Assembly: GCF_039536325.1 (NCBI RefSeq)
Contig: NZ_BAAAYO010000010.1
Coordinates: 124,001-188,000 of the forward strand
Length of the DNA stretch: 64,000 nt
Origin: Paenibacillus_AB hodogayensis
GTDB lineage: Bacteria > Bacillota > Bacilli > Paenibacillales > NBRC-103111
Direction: 5' to 3'
A program made the position numbers and the translations under genes. The notes under the pieces are model-generated. The model searched no databases and was not told the origin of the DNA. It worked only from the letters and a program-made list of their open reading frames with translations. The first letter of the stretch is position 1. Each line of letters begins with the position of its first letter. This document shows positions 1-9,035 of this stretch, in pieces.

Positions 1-237
1 CTGGTTGCGGCATGTTTTGTCTTTGCCCGCCTGTTTGCCGCGCTGGGCGATCGCAGCTGGATGACCTATTGCATAGCGACAGGCGTCATTTCTCCTTTGC
101 TTATCGCCGTGGGCATGAGCATGAATAGTTGGATCGGCGTTATTATGGGGTGCGCCGGATTGGTGGCGTTCGGATGGGTTTCCGCTCTTTCCGTGCGGAC
201 GGCAAAAAGCCTTGCATCCATCAAATTGTGGAAATGA
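1..237 (+). CDS. C-terminal part of a DUF998-like membrane protein
   Basis: The first reading frame is open from base 1 to a TGA at 235-237 and gives 78 residues, so the gene begins before the window. The product is very hydrophobic, with two or three likely membrane segments. It begins with an ARLFAALGD motif and a following short loop that resemble the end of DUF998-type integral membrane proteins. That family match is from memory and only moderately certain; the protein's role is unknown. Its stop codon lies inside a terminator hairpin, and the next gene is convergent. Confidence 0.5.
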   Translation: MVAACFVFARLFAALGDRSWMTYCIATGVISPLLIAVGMSMNSWIGVIMGCAGLVAFGWVSALSVRTAKSLASIKLWK

Positions 238-248
238 AGGCTTTTTGC
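202..248. terminator. Bidirectional terminator hairpin overlapping a stop codon
   Basis: GCAAAAAGCCTT at 202-213 pairs perfectly with AAGGCTTTTTGC at 237-248 across a 23-nt loop. A T-rich stretch follows on the plus strand. It ends the membrane-protein gene and can also serve the convergent response-regulator gene that stops at 279. Confidence 0.7.
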
Positions 249-278
249 GTCTTTTTATTGCTGCTCGATCTTGTCTCT

Positions 279-1562
279 CTATTGCCCTGCTCTCCACGCC
301 GCGTACCAGTCAGTAATCGTCTCGCTCAACGCCGACTCCAGCTCCTGGCCGATCTTGGACGTCAGCAGCCAATACTGCTCCTCCACGCCGGCGGTATCGC
401 CGGCCGAGGCATGAAGCTTCATTAAACCGAAATAGCTGTCCTCTTCGTACGGAAAAAGCTGCTGGATGCGCCGGTACAGGCGGAACGACGCCGACCTATG
501 TCCTTGTTCCACGTGGAAGGCGCTCAACGTTTTCGCATGATGCAGCCATAAGCGACGCAGCCGCTCGCGCTCGTGCTCGGCCCACAAATATTCGAAATCG
601 GCAAAATAATTGCCCTCGTACTGCTCTAGCACCTGTTCATGCTCCCCAATCCGTTCGCTGTCCGGGACGCTTAAACCTTTAACCCGCTGCTCCCATTCCT
701 CGCTGTCGATCCGCACCCCTCCGGTCACCAACCGGTAGCCCGCTTCCAGATTCCCGCTTGTGATCGATATCATGCCGAACCCGCTGCTTTTCAACGTTTG
801 ACGAACGTGGTACACCGTCGTATAGAGCTGCTGGGCGGCCCGGGCCAGTTCGAAATCGGGCCACAGGAGGTCAATCAGCGTGTCGCGGTCAATCATCCGG
901 TCGCGGTGGTGCAGCAAATACGCGAACAACTCCTGCGCTTTGCTCGTCCGCCACTTGAACGGTTGCGGGTCCGAGCCCGGCAGCCGGTAACGAAGCTGGC
1001 TGAAGCAGCAGATTAATGGTAGCCCGCTTGCGTCGGGCCGATCCGATGAAGCGATGATTGCCGCTTCTGTCGCGGTCTCCGTCGCGGAGAGGACCAGCGT
1101 CCCGGAACCTTCCTCCGTAGCCGGAGGCTTAAGCACGGCCGGTCCTGGGGACGAAGGCTGCCGTTCGTTCTGTCCCGTAAGATTGATTCTCCTCTCTGTT
1201 CTTGTCCTTATTCGCTGTACGGTTTTGATCAGCCGGTCTGGCTGCACCGGCTTCATGATGTAATCAAGGGCATACAGCTCGAACGCATGGACCGCATATT
1301 GATCGTATCCGGTCACGAATATGAGCTCCACGGACGGCATGCTTTCCTGCAGCCGCTCTCCCAATTGCAAACCGTTCAACGCCGGCATATGGATATCCAG
1401 AAATGCAATGTCCGGCTCCAGCTCCTTTACCGCAGACATCACCTCCGTCGGATCGGAAAACATGCCTACAATTTCGACGTCGCCGGCATGCTGCTCCAGT
1501 ATGTGTTTCAATTGCTTTAATGCAAGACGTTCGTCATCCACCAATATGGCACGCATTGTCAT
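279..1562 (-). CDS. Response regulator with SARP-type (winged helix plus BTAD) output
   Basis: The protein has 427 residues. Residues 1-120 form a receiver domain: acidic pocket VDDE, phospho-acceptor aspartate in AFLDIHMP and lysine in DYIMKP. A linker rich in Ser, Pro and Thr follows. Then comes an OmpR-like winged helix (around YLLHHRDRMIDRDTLIDLLWP) and a helical BTAD domain, the SARP layout. I chose the ATG at 1562 because AAGGTGGAG lies five bases before it; a GTG nine bases upstream lies inside that ribosome site. Such regulators are common in Paenibacillaceae and pair with large 7TM hybrid kinases. The likely partner is the kinase at 9036-12170, on the far side of the giant surface-protein gene. 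Pairing and targets are inferred from position. Confidence 0.85.
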   Translation of the reverse strand: MTMRAILVDDERLALKQLKHILEQHAGDVEIVGMFSDPTEVMSAVKELEPDIAFLDIHMPALNGLQLGERLQESMPSVELIFVTGYDQYAVHAFELYALDYIMKPVQPDRLIKTVQRIRTRTERRINLTGQNERQPSSPGPAVLKPPATEEGSGTLVLSATETATEAAIIASSDRPDASGLPLICCFSQLRYRLPGSDPQPFKWRTSKAQELFAYLLHHRDRMIDRDTLIDLLWPDFELARAAQQLYTTVYHVRQTLKSSGFGMISITSGNLEAGYRLVTGGVRIDSEEWEQRVKGLSVPDSERIGEHEQVLEQYEGNYFADFEYLWAEHERERLRRLWLHHAKTLSAFHVEQGHRSASFRLYRRIQQLFPYEEDSYFGLMKLHASAGDTAGVEEQYWLLTSKIGQELESALSETITDWYAAWRAGQ

Positions 1563-1778
1563 GATCTCCACCTTAGCGCGGCGCGCCTCCCTCGCTTGGT
1601 CGCCACCGCGAACATTATACCATGCCTCCGCACCGGTCGGGTCTTTATCGTATCGACGCCGGACGCGGGTACCTTGTCAGGCGGCGGACATATCCTGCAA
1701 AAATGGAGTGTACACCTCGAAGCAGCGCTGCTTTGCCGGAATGTTCCGATGCCCTGTAAGGCCGGTATCGAAGCAAAC

Positions 1779-1812
1779 AGCCACCGCCGGCATCAAGCTG
1801 CCGGCAGTGGCT
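1779..1812 (-). terminator. Hairpin downstream of the giant SLH gene
   Basis: A 13-bp stem (AGCCACTGCCGGC with GCCGGCGGTGGCT, one G-U pair) closes an 8-nt loop. On the minus strand it is followed by GTTTGCTT, a weak T tract. It lies about 45 nt after the stop of the 2179-residue gene and before the response-regulator gene on the same strand, so it probably limits read-through. Confidence 0.5.
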
Positions 1813-1855
1813 CCCGCCCTTCTCTCTACGAAACGCTAAACTAAAGTTTTGCCTA

Positions 1856-4800
1856 TTAATCGATCAAGCCGGTTTTTTGCAGCAATCTTCTCATCAACGC
1901 CGCCGCTTCCGCGCGCGTCATGTTGTCCTGCGGCTTCAACAGGTGACCGTCCTTGCCTTCTACGATCCCCGCGGCAATCATCCGGCCAACCGTTTCCCGA
2001 GCCCAGCCCGAGACCGTTTCCCCGTCGCCGTAATTATGCAGCGTCGAGTCTACCTCCGCCGCTCCGAGCAGTCCTTTCGGATCGATCAGACTGAAGGCGC
2101 GGGCGATCATCGCGATGCCTTGCTCCCGCGTAATGTTCAGACTGCCGTGGAACAAGCCGTCATCGAAGCCAAGCACGATGGCGAACTCGTTCGCGATCGT
2201 GACCGAATCGTGATACCAATTCGTCTTCGTGACATCGGCGAAAGGACTGGCCGGTACGTTCTGACGAAGCAGCCCCATGCCGGACGCAACGATTGCGGCA
2301 AATTCCGAACGGTTGATCTCCCGGTCAGGCGAGAACGTGTTGTTCCCCGTTCCTTGCAAACTCAACCGGGCTGCGATATCGTTCACGTCCGCGCGAGCCC
2401 AATGCTTCTTCACATCGTCGAAATCTTGCGGATTCCAGATGACGGAGTAAGTGCCGCTGCCGCGCAAGTCGTTGATCAGCGCATAATAGCGGTCATTGAT
2501 TTTCGTAACGACCGTAGGGACGTGGAATACCGTACCGTCCGGGTTGACGATTACCCCTGTCGTAATGCGGTTAGGGTCGATTCCTTCGGGAAGGGCGATA
2601 TATTTGGCCGCATAGCTGTTCAATTGACCTGCATCGATCGCCCGTCCCCCATGGTTGAAGCTCAGTTGCAGCTCGACCGGATCGACCAGCAGCTCGTAAC
2701 CGCCAGCCGCCGCTTTGCTGCGGGCAGCCCCGACTTGCGATTCAGGCGCGCGCTTGATGCCCACACGCACATCGATATCGCCAAGACCGGTGTCATCCAA
2801 GCTTTTCGCAATGGCCGCGAAGTCCAACTGCTTGCCCGGAACCGGATAGATCGCCAGCCCGCTGCCGATGTCGAGCGTGGAGCCCGCATCCGCGATCCGT
2901 TTCAACGTCTCCGCCGTCAAGCCGTTAACCGATACGTCGCTCCGGTCCGGCACGGTAACCGCGAGCTTCTGACCGTTGCCTCCTGCCAGAACGCCGTTCA
3001 GCTTGTCTTTGTCGATCTGTACGGCTGTTTGCGTACGATCGCCTTCTTGGGTTGTCGTTCCGGTGGCAAACGGCTGCTTCGCGCCGTTCACGGTCGTGTT
3101 AAGGCCGTCCGATGCAGAAGGAGTGCCCGTGCCTCCCGGAGCTCCGGAATTTCCGCCCGTACCTCCTGTGCCCCCAGTACCTCCGGTTCCGCCGCCCGTA
3201 CCGCTCTCTTCATCATCGCGGTAGACGGTCATGATATATTCGGTTACTTCGCCTTTACGGTCGGTAACCCGTACCACAATCTTGTTCTCCCCGACTACAA
3301 GCGGCAAGTTCGCACTCGGTTGCCCGTTTGGCACCCGGCTGAACGGACCGTTATTGACTTTGATTTCGATCGTTGCTTCCGGATCGAGCGCGACCGGCGT
3401 CCAGCTTTGGACGTTTATATCATTCGACACGCGCGTCGAGTAAGCTTTCTGCTCCGGATCGAACGCCGGAACGAGCGCTCCGGCCGACGGCGTCAGCGAT
3501 GAAAGCTTGCCGGTTGCCCGGACGATCCGAACGGTATACGGATTGACTTTGCCATCCGGTCCTTTGACCTCAACACGAACTTCGTTGATGCCTTCGGCCA
3601 GCGGCAGGCTTGCCCAATCCGCCTGGTTGGCGACTTCCTTGCCGTTCAGGAAAAGCTTCACTTCGTTGGAGGCGTCGGCGAGCGGCTGCAGACGGACCGT
3701 ATGAACCGCATTGGCGACGACACCTTCGTAATTCAAATTGCGGCTGCCATCAAATTCCGGCGTCAAGCCCAGCTCCGGCGATGCTTCCAAAGCCGTAAGC
3801 ACAGGTCCTTCCGCAACCAGATTCGCTCGGGCTGCTTTCAGCGCTGCAAGCGCCGTATCGATTTCCGCCTGCGTGGCATTCGGGTTGGCCAGAACGTTTT
3901 TGGCGTTTTCCAGTGCGTTCTGCAGTGCATCCCAGCTTGCCCGGGTGTAATTGGCTTGAGTCAGAGCTTCCGCCTCTGCGGCTTCCTGCTGCAGCGGCGT
4001 TTTGTTGACCGGCACGAGCGCCGCTCTTGCCGCTTCCAAAGCCGTCTTGGCCGCGTCCACCTCGGCCTGGGTCGCATTCGGGTTGCCAAGCACAGCCACT
4101 GCGTTGACGAGGGTGGTTTGCAGCGCTTGCCAGCTTTCCACCGTGTAATTGCCCGCGACCAGTTGTTCGGCGTCGATGCCGTTTTTGGCTGCCTGCAGCG
4201 GCCCGATATCGACCAATGCCGCTTTGGCCAGTTCAATCTTGGTCAAGGCTTGTCCAAGCTGCTGCGGCGTTGTGCTGCCTGCGTTCAGCAGCGTTTTGGC
4301 CTCAGCCAGCGCCGTTTGGAGCGCCCCGATGCTGCCTGCCGTATATTTGCCCGCCGGAATGTCCGAGAGCTCGGTTTCCGTCTGTTGAACGGCGGCCCTC
4401 ACCTGCTCCGCTTGGCTGCTCAGTCCTTCCAGCGCCGCTTGGAGTGCGGACAACGCATTGTCCACTTCAAGCTGGGACGCGTTCGGGTTGTTCAGAACCG
4501 CTTCTGCGGCGGCGATTTTGTCCTGCAGCGCATTCCAGCTTGCCGACGTGTAGCTGCCGGCTTTCAACGCTTTCGCGCCGCTGATTTTGGCTTGCAGCTC
4601 TTCCTTGTGTACCTTGGCAAACGTAAATACCGCGCCGTTCGGCAGCTCGCTTGCAGCAACCGTAACTTTGCCGTTATTCAGCTTGCTGATCTTCGCTTCC
4701 CCGTTTTGACCGAATACGACGAGGTAATGAAGCGCAGACGGGTCTGCCGCGTCCAGCTGCAGCGTAATCGCCGCTTCTTCCGGCCAATTCGTTCTTTGCA

Positions 4801-7800
4801 CCTTGAACTTGCGCTCCAGCAGCTTCAGATCGTGACCGGCCGTTTCTGGCGTACTGCCGGTAAAACGGGCGGCGGCGCCGTCATCGCTGAAGGTGAAGAA
4901 GGACAGGTTGCCGATCGCGGTGGCGTTGGCCGCATTGCTCGCTTCGATGGTTCCTGCGGCGATCGTGACGAGCGCGCCGGCTTCCTGCGACTTGGACTGC
5001 TTCTGCAGCAAATCGCTGCCGTCATCCCGGCCGACGCCGGTAATCCGTTGCCCGTAGCCGTCATTGTCGCTTGCCGTCCACATCTTCTCGATGCCGTTGC
5101 TGGCTACATAATCCGTTTTGCCGCCGTTCAGGGTCACCCCGTATTTCAAAGCCAAATAACTTTCAATCCGCTGTTTTTCAAGCGGGGTATGACTCGCCGG
5201 ATAAAGAATCACTTCGGCAAGCTCGCCTTTGTAATGAGACCAATTGTTGGAGTTCCCTCCGCCAAAAGTGCCTCCAATGACCGGAGTAAAGTCAATTTTG
5301 GTAAAGGAATTGTTTCCCGTAACCGTTTGAGGCGTTCCGTTCAATCGGCCTTGAGCGTCCAACGAAGCTCCGGCATCGAAGCTAGCCAAATAATAGCGGG
5401 AAGCATCGTTGAAGGAGAAGCCGCGATACGTGCTGTTCGCGCCGTTGCCCACATACAATTTGCCCCACTTTGAAAAGATGCCGACTCCGTAACCGCCCGC
5501 ACGCGGGACGGCCGAGCCGATGATCGTTCCGTCTTTCTGCTTGAATACGGCATATCCGTCCTGATACGTAATCGGCTTGTCGCCCATAAGGTACTGGTTC
5601 GGATTTTGAGTCGGTTTTGTCGTATTCTCGAACGCTACAGCCGGATTGAAATTGGCAGCATCGGCCTTAAAGCCAGGAGTACCGTTAACCGTAAATTGAT
5701 TCGTACCCGTTTGATCCGTCCAGCCGGAAAGCTGTCCTGCAGCGTTTGACGCAGCGTCTTTATCGGCTTTCAGCCACAGAGTTGCTCCGCTTACGCCGCC
5801 TGGGGCTTTCGCAGGCGCTTGTTCTTGTATAGCGAACGTAAAGTAGCCGGTTGGCAATGCCAGGTTTTGAACCCTGAACACATTACCGTTTTCTTGAACT
5901 CCGAATGACGCAGCGCCTGCAAAACTCGCGTCGTTGCCAACGAGCAGCTTGATATCGCTCGCCTTGGTACCGGCTGCAAAGGCGCTTTTCGGGATACTCA
6001 GTTCTACCGTGCCGACATTATTGGTGTTCTGTACTTTCCAGACTCGCTCTGCCGGCTTCCAGGTCGTGCTGTCGGCGATTGCGACCGGGGAGCCGAATGT
6101 CGTCAATTCCTTACCGTTGTCGCCCCAGATCAGATACTGGCTGTCGGCGTTTGTGAACGACGTCGTATTGAGAGAGTTGGTTTCCTGAATGGCGCCCAAC
6201 CCTACCGTAATCTGTTTGCCGTCGTTTTTGCTGCGGCTTTGGCTCTGCTTTTGAGTCAGCAAGCCTTTCTTATCGTAGGCAACGCCGGCGATATTATGGG
6301 CATACGCCGTGTCTTTGGTCCAAACGACGTCATTCGCCGAATTCACATAATTGCTGTCTAACGAATAACCGTACTTGATAGCCAAGTAGGTGCTGACATT
6401 CAGACGCTCTTCATCGGTAAGTGCGCGATTATACACAATAACATCTCCGATTGCGCCTTCCCAGAACTCCCCGCCCGCCAAACTGCTGCCGAGCTTCGCA
6501 GCCGTAGTGCCTGTATTCCAGTTTTTGGTTTCGGGCCCTTGTATTTTTGTCATCTTGCTGTACAAGGCTGCCTTGTGGGCCGCATCGTAGGTGACAAAAA
6601 TCTCGTCCGGTATTCCCACTTTCCAGAAATTGTTGTTATTCGTATACAGGTCGTTGCCGTTCCATCCGACAAACGCGCCTATTCCGGATAAGTTGGCAAT
6701 GCCCATCCCGGTACCGTCCCCTGCGGAACCCCATGAAACGATATAACGATTGCCTGCTATGTCGTTAGGCTGCCCGATGCCTATAATCGTCCTAGGCCCT
6801 GTGCCTGTCGGAAGTTTTGCTACTTGCAAATCCAGATAGGTTGCACCGTCAAATTCGACAACCGGGTTGAAGTTCACGTTGTTCACCGTGTTGTCTTCAT
6901 ACATCGGCTTTTTGCCGGTTCCCGACACAATCGCATGATTGCCGCTTGGACTTTGGTCCTTCCATTCGTTCACTGGCTGATTGTTCCCGACAGCGATCCC
7001 TTCACTCGGATGAAGCCATAGCTGGAGTCCGTTCGTTATGCCGCCCGGTCCCTTCACTTCATCTTCCTCGGCAAACGTGAAGTAGCTGCCGTCGGCCAGA
7101 TCGGCGCTGTTCAGTGTGACCTTGCCCCCGGTAAGCGCGACATGGTTCACGGTTCCCGCGAATGCTGGGTCGCTGCCTACCAGCAGATTGGTTTTGGCCG
7201 TCGCCCCGTCCAGTTGAATGGTGATCGACTGATCCGCCCAGTTCGTTTTCGTTACTTTGAACACCCGGTTCATCCGCTTCCACCCATTGGCTGCGGATAC
7301 GTCATACGTTACAGTTCCGCCGTTGTCGCTGAACGCCAAGAACGAACGGTCATTCGGAATCGGCTGGGCGACCGCTTGATTCGACGCTGCAATCGCGCCG
7401 CCGACGGCCACCGTGACCTGCGCCCCCGCTTCCTGGGACTTGGACTGCTTCTGCTCGAGGTCGCTGCCGGAATCTTTGCCGATGCCGGTAATGCGGTTGG
7501 CGAAGCCTGCATTGGCCGTCTTCGACCAGATGACGCTGCCTGCGCTGTCCAGGTAGTCCGACTGGCCCGCATTCAGCGTAAGGCCGTATTTCAGCGCCAA
7601 ATACGATTGAATCCGTTCGCGGTAAACTTCCTTGCTGGAGGAAAAGACGATCACCTCCGCCAGCTCACCCTGGAAGTTGTTCCAGTTGGCCCCTGATCCG
7701 GCCACCGTTCCACCGATCATCGGTTGAAACGAGAACGGCGGGTAATTGCTGCCCGAAAACGTCGTCTTCTCGCTTCCGTTCACGAAAGCTTTATCTGGAT

Positions 7801-8395
7801 TTTGACCGATATCGAACGAGACAAGCCGGAAGCGCGAGCGGTCGTCGGCACTGTACGGAACGCCTTTGTATACGCCGCCCCCATCGTTATCGCCTACGTA
7901 TATACTGGTATTGTGGGTGGCAAACAACGCTGCCCCGTAGCTGTTACCGGTGCCTCCGATCGTCGTCGATCCGATCAAAGCTCCATTGCTGTTCTTCACT
8001 ACCGCATAAGCGTCCGCATAGGTAACCGATCCGTCACCGCGCAAATATTGCTTCAAGCCTGCCGTATTGTTGCCTGTATTGGCAAACGTCACGACCGGAT
8101 TGAAATTCAGCCCGGACACGTTGTAGCCCGGACCGCCGTATACGTCGAAACGAACCGTCCCCGCCTGATTTTCCCATTTCTCCAAGCCCAGACCGGCGTC
8201 GTACGTCGCGGTGGTCACCCCGGCGTCCGCCTTCAGCCAAAATTCGGCGTCGCCAGCCCATACGGCTCCACCCCCGGGAGCAGCCGAAGCCGGTATCGGC
8301 GTCACGGCGTTGGAGACAAGGCCGATCGCCATCGTGCCGACCAGCAGCGACGAAAGTCGTTTTTTCCAACCGCTCGCCATGCCTTGCAATGCCAT
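1856..8395 (-). CDS. Giant SLH-anchored surface protein with lectin-like, FIVAR and cadherin-like domains
   Basis: The protein has 2179 residues and a good ribosome site (AGGAGG, 7 nt before ATG). Residues 1-39 are a signal peptide ending ASA. Three related modules of about 400 residues follow, starting near 53, 458 and 870. Each begins LWLxxD/S and contains a laminin-G/concanavalin-like part, then a block with SYLALKYGxTL and KQSKS motifs; these blocks resemble ones I know from large surface proteins of Bacteroidetes. Residues about 1270-1535 hold four FIVAR repeats (NPNATQAEVD motif). Two cadherin-like beta-sandwich domains occupy about 1540-1720. A Gly-Thr linker (GGTGGTGGTGG) leads to a further domain and three SLH domains (about 2000-2179) that bind secondary cell-wall polymer. 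It probably acts as an adhesin or carbohydrate-binding surface protein. No catalytic residues were recognised. Confidence 0.9.
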   Translation of the reverse strand: MALQGMASGWKKRLSSLLVGTMAIGLVSNAVTPIPASAAPGGGAVWAGDAEFWLKADAGVTTATYDAGLGLEKWENQAGTVRFDVYGGPGYNVSGLNFNPVVTFANTGNNTAGLKQYLRGDGSVTYADAYAVVKNSNGALIGSTTIGGTGNSYGAALFATHNTSIYVGDNDGGGVYKGVPYSADDRSRFRLVSFDIGQNPDKAFVNGSEKTTFSGSNYPPFSFQPMIGGTVAGSGANWNNFQGELAEVIVFSSSKEVYRERIQSYLALKYGLTLNAGQSDYLDSAGSVIWSKTANAGFANRITGIGKDSGSDLEQKQSKSQEAGAQVTVAVGGAIAASNQAVAQPIPNDRSFLAFSDNGGTVTYDVSAANGWKRMNRVFKVTKTNWADQSITIQLDGATAKTNLLVGSDPAFAGTVNHVALTGGKVTLNSADLADGSYFTFAEEDEVKGPGGITNGLQLWLHPSEGIAVGNNQPVNEWKDQSPSGNHAIVSGTGKKPMYEDNTVNNVNFNPVVEFDGATYLDLQVAKLPTGTGPRTIIGIGQPNDIAGNRYIVSWGSAGDGTGMGIANLSGIGAFVGWNGNDLYTNNNNFWKVGIPDEIFVTYDAAHKAALYSKMTKIQGPETKNWNTGTTAAKLGSSLAGGEFWEGAIGDVIVYNRALTDEERLNVSTYLAIKYGYSLDSNYVNSANDVVWTKDTAYAHNIAGVAYDKKGLLTQKQSQSRSKNDGKQITVGLGAIQETNSLNTTSFTNADSQYLIWGDNGKELTTFGSPVAIADSTTWKPAERVWKVQNTNNVGTVELSIPKSAFAAGTKASDIKLLVGNDASFAGAASFGVQENGNVFRVQNLALPTGYFTFAIQEQAPAKAPGGVSGATLWLKADKDAASNAAGQLSGWTDQTGTNQFTVNGTPGFKADAANFNPAVAFENTTKPTQNPNQYLMGDKPITYQDGYAVFKQKDGTIIGSAVPRAGGYGVGIFSKWGKLYVGNGANSTYRGFSFNDASRYYLASFDAGASLDAQGRLNGTPQTVTGNNSFTKIDFTPVIGGTFGGGNSNNWSHYKGELAEVILYPASHTPLEKQRIESYLALKYGVTLNGGKTDYVASNGIEKMWTASDNDGYGQRITGVGRDDGSDLLQKQSKSQEAGALVTIAAGTIEASNAANATAIGNLSFFTFSDDGAAARFTGSTPETAGHDLKLLERKFKVQRTNWPEEAAITLQLDAADPSALHYLVVFGQNGEAKISKLNNGKVTVAASELPNGAVFTFAKVHKEELQAKISGAKALKAGSYTSASWNALQDKIAAAEAVLNNPNASQLEVDNALSALQAALEGLSSQAEQVRAAVQQTETELSDIPAGKYTAGSIGALQTALAEAKTLLNAGSTTPQQLGQALTKIELAKAALVDIGPLQAAKNGIDAEQLVAGNYTVESWQALQTTLVNAVAVLGNPNATQAEVDAAKTALEAARAALVPVNKTPLQQEAAEAEALTQANYTRASWDALQNALENAKNVLANPNATQAEIDTALAALKAARANLVAEGPVLTALEASPELGLTPEFDGSRNLNYEGVVANAVHTVRLQPLADASNEVKLFLNGKEVANQADWASLPLAEGINEVRVEVKGPDGKVNPYTVRIVRATGKLSSLTPSAGALVPAFDPEQKAYSTRVSNDINVQSWTPVALDPEATIEIKVNNGPFSRVPNGQPSANLPLVVGENKIVVRVTDRKGEVTEYIMTVYRDDEESGTGGGTGGTGGTGGTGGNSGAPGGTGTPSASDGLNTTVNGAKQPFATGTTTQEGDRTQTAVQIDKDKLNGVLAGGNGQKLAVTVPDRSDVSVNGLTAETLKRIADAGSTLDIGSGLAIYPVPGKQLDFAAIAKSLDDTGLGDIDVRVGIKRAPESQVGAARSKAAAGGYELLVDPVELQLSFNHGGRAIDAGQLNSYAAKYIALPEGIDPNRITTGVIVNPDGTVFHVPTVVTKINDRYYALINDLRGSGTYSVIWNPQDFDDVKKHWARADVNDIAARLSLQGTGNNTFSPDREINRSEFAAIVASGMGLLRQNVPASPFADVTKTNWYHDSVTIANEFAIVLGFDDGLFHGSLNITREQGIAMIARAFSLIDPKGLLGAAEVDSTLHNYGDGETVSGWARETVGRMIAAGIVEGKDGHLLKPQDNMTRAEAAALMRRLLQKTGLID

Positions 8396-8677
8396 TGTTT
8401 CATCCTCCTGTACCCATATCGATCTTTCTCAACCGTTTTTCTTTTTAATCAATTCCTTTCCGATCTTCAGCACTTCACCGGCACGCCCCCTCCCCTTGAA
8501 AATGACAAATTCCGTAAAAATCAACTCCCATTATTCCAAACCCGAGTATAGCAACCCCGCCTATACAAAACATATACGGTCCTGAGGGGCGATTGCCCGT
8601 CCGGCGCGGCTGCTTCTCTCGCCTCCACGCCGGGGAAAAGCCGCCCGGCAGACGGACTCGGGTCGAAATCCTCTATT

Positions 8678-8887
8678 TTACGTGCTCTTGTAAAGCGGAA
8701 CAGGCTCCGCCAACCTATCCGCTGGGTTCGCGATGCCCGCCATTTCCCCGGACACCGCCTCCTCCGCAACCGACTGAACGCGTCTGTTATATTGGTAATG
8801 CTTTCTGCAAAACCCTTTGGCATAATGCCTTTCGCCACAACGCTCGATCTCGCACCGCTTCGGCGTCAAGGACCGCCGACGACCCAT
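8678..8887 (-). CDS. Small protein with a Cys/His zinc-knuckle-like motif
   Basis: The ORF encodes 69 residues. The N-terminal third holds a C-x4-C-x8-C-x2-H pattern with GFCRKHY, a motif I recall from small proteins and homing-endonuclease-like proteins of Bacilli and their phages. The rest is featureless and may not be conserved. GGGAG precedes the ATG by about nine bases. The gene stands alone between the giant SLH gene and the hybrid kinase gene. Function is unknown; the motif suggests a structural zinc site and possibly nucleic-acid contact. The downstream half could be non-native sequence after a frameshift. Confidence 0.5.
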   Translation of the reverse strand: MGRRRSLTPKRCEIERCGERHYAKGFCRKHYQYNRRVQSVAEEAVSGEMAGIANPADRLAEPVPLYKST

Positions 8888-9035
8888 TGCGCATTGCTCC
8901 CTTCCCTGTCGTAAAAATAAACCTGAACATCCGCTTTACAAAATAGCAAAATGTACTATACCAAAACTATACATACGGCTTAGGACCAAAAGCCCAATCC
9001 GGCTGAGAAAGCAGTCTTTGCCGCACAGAAGGAAA

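Noticed and set aside
1877..5473. Long plus-strand frames (541 and 590 codons) opposite the giant SLH gene
   Set aside because: They are antisense to a protein with clear domains, lack ribosome sites and have compositions expected of shadow frames in GC-rich DNA.
8578..8665. Possible terminator after the small zinc-knuckle gene
   Set aside because: Complementary pieces are short, interrupted and without a T tract.
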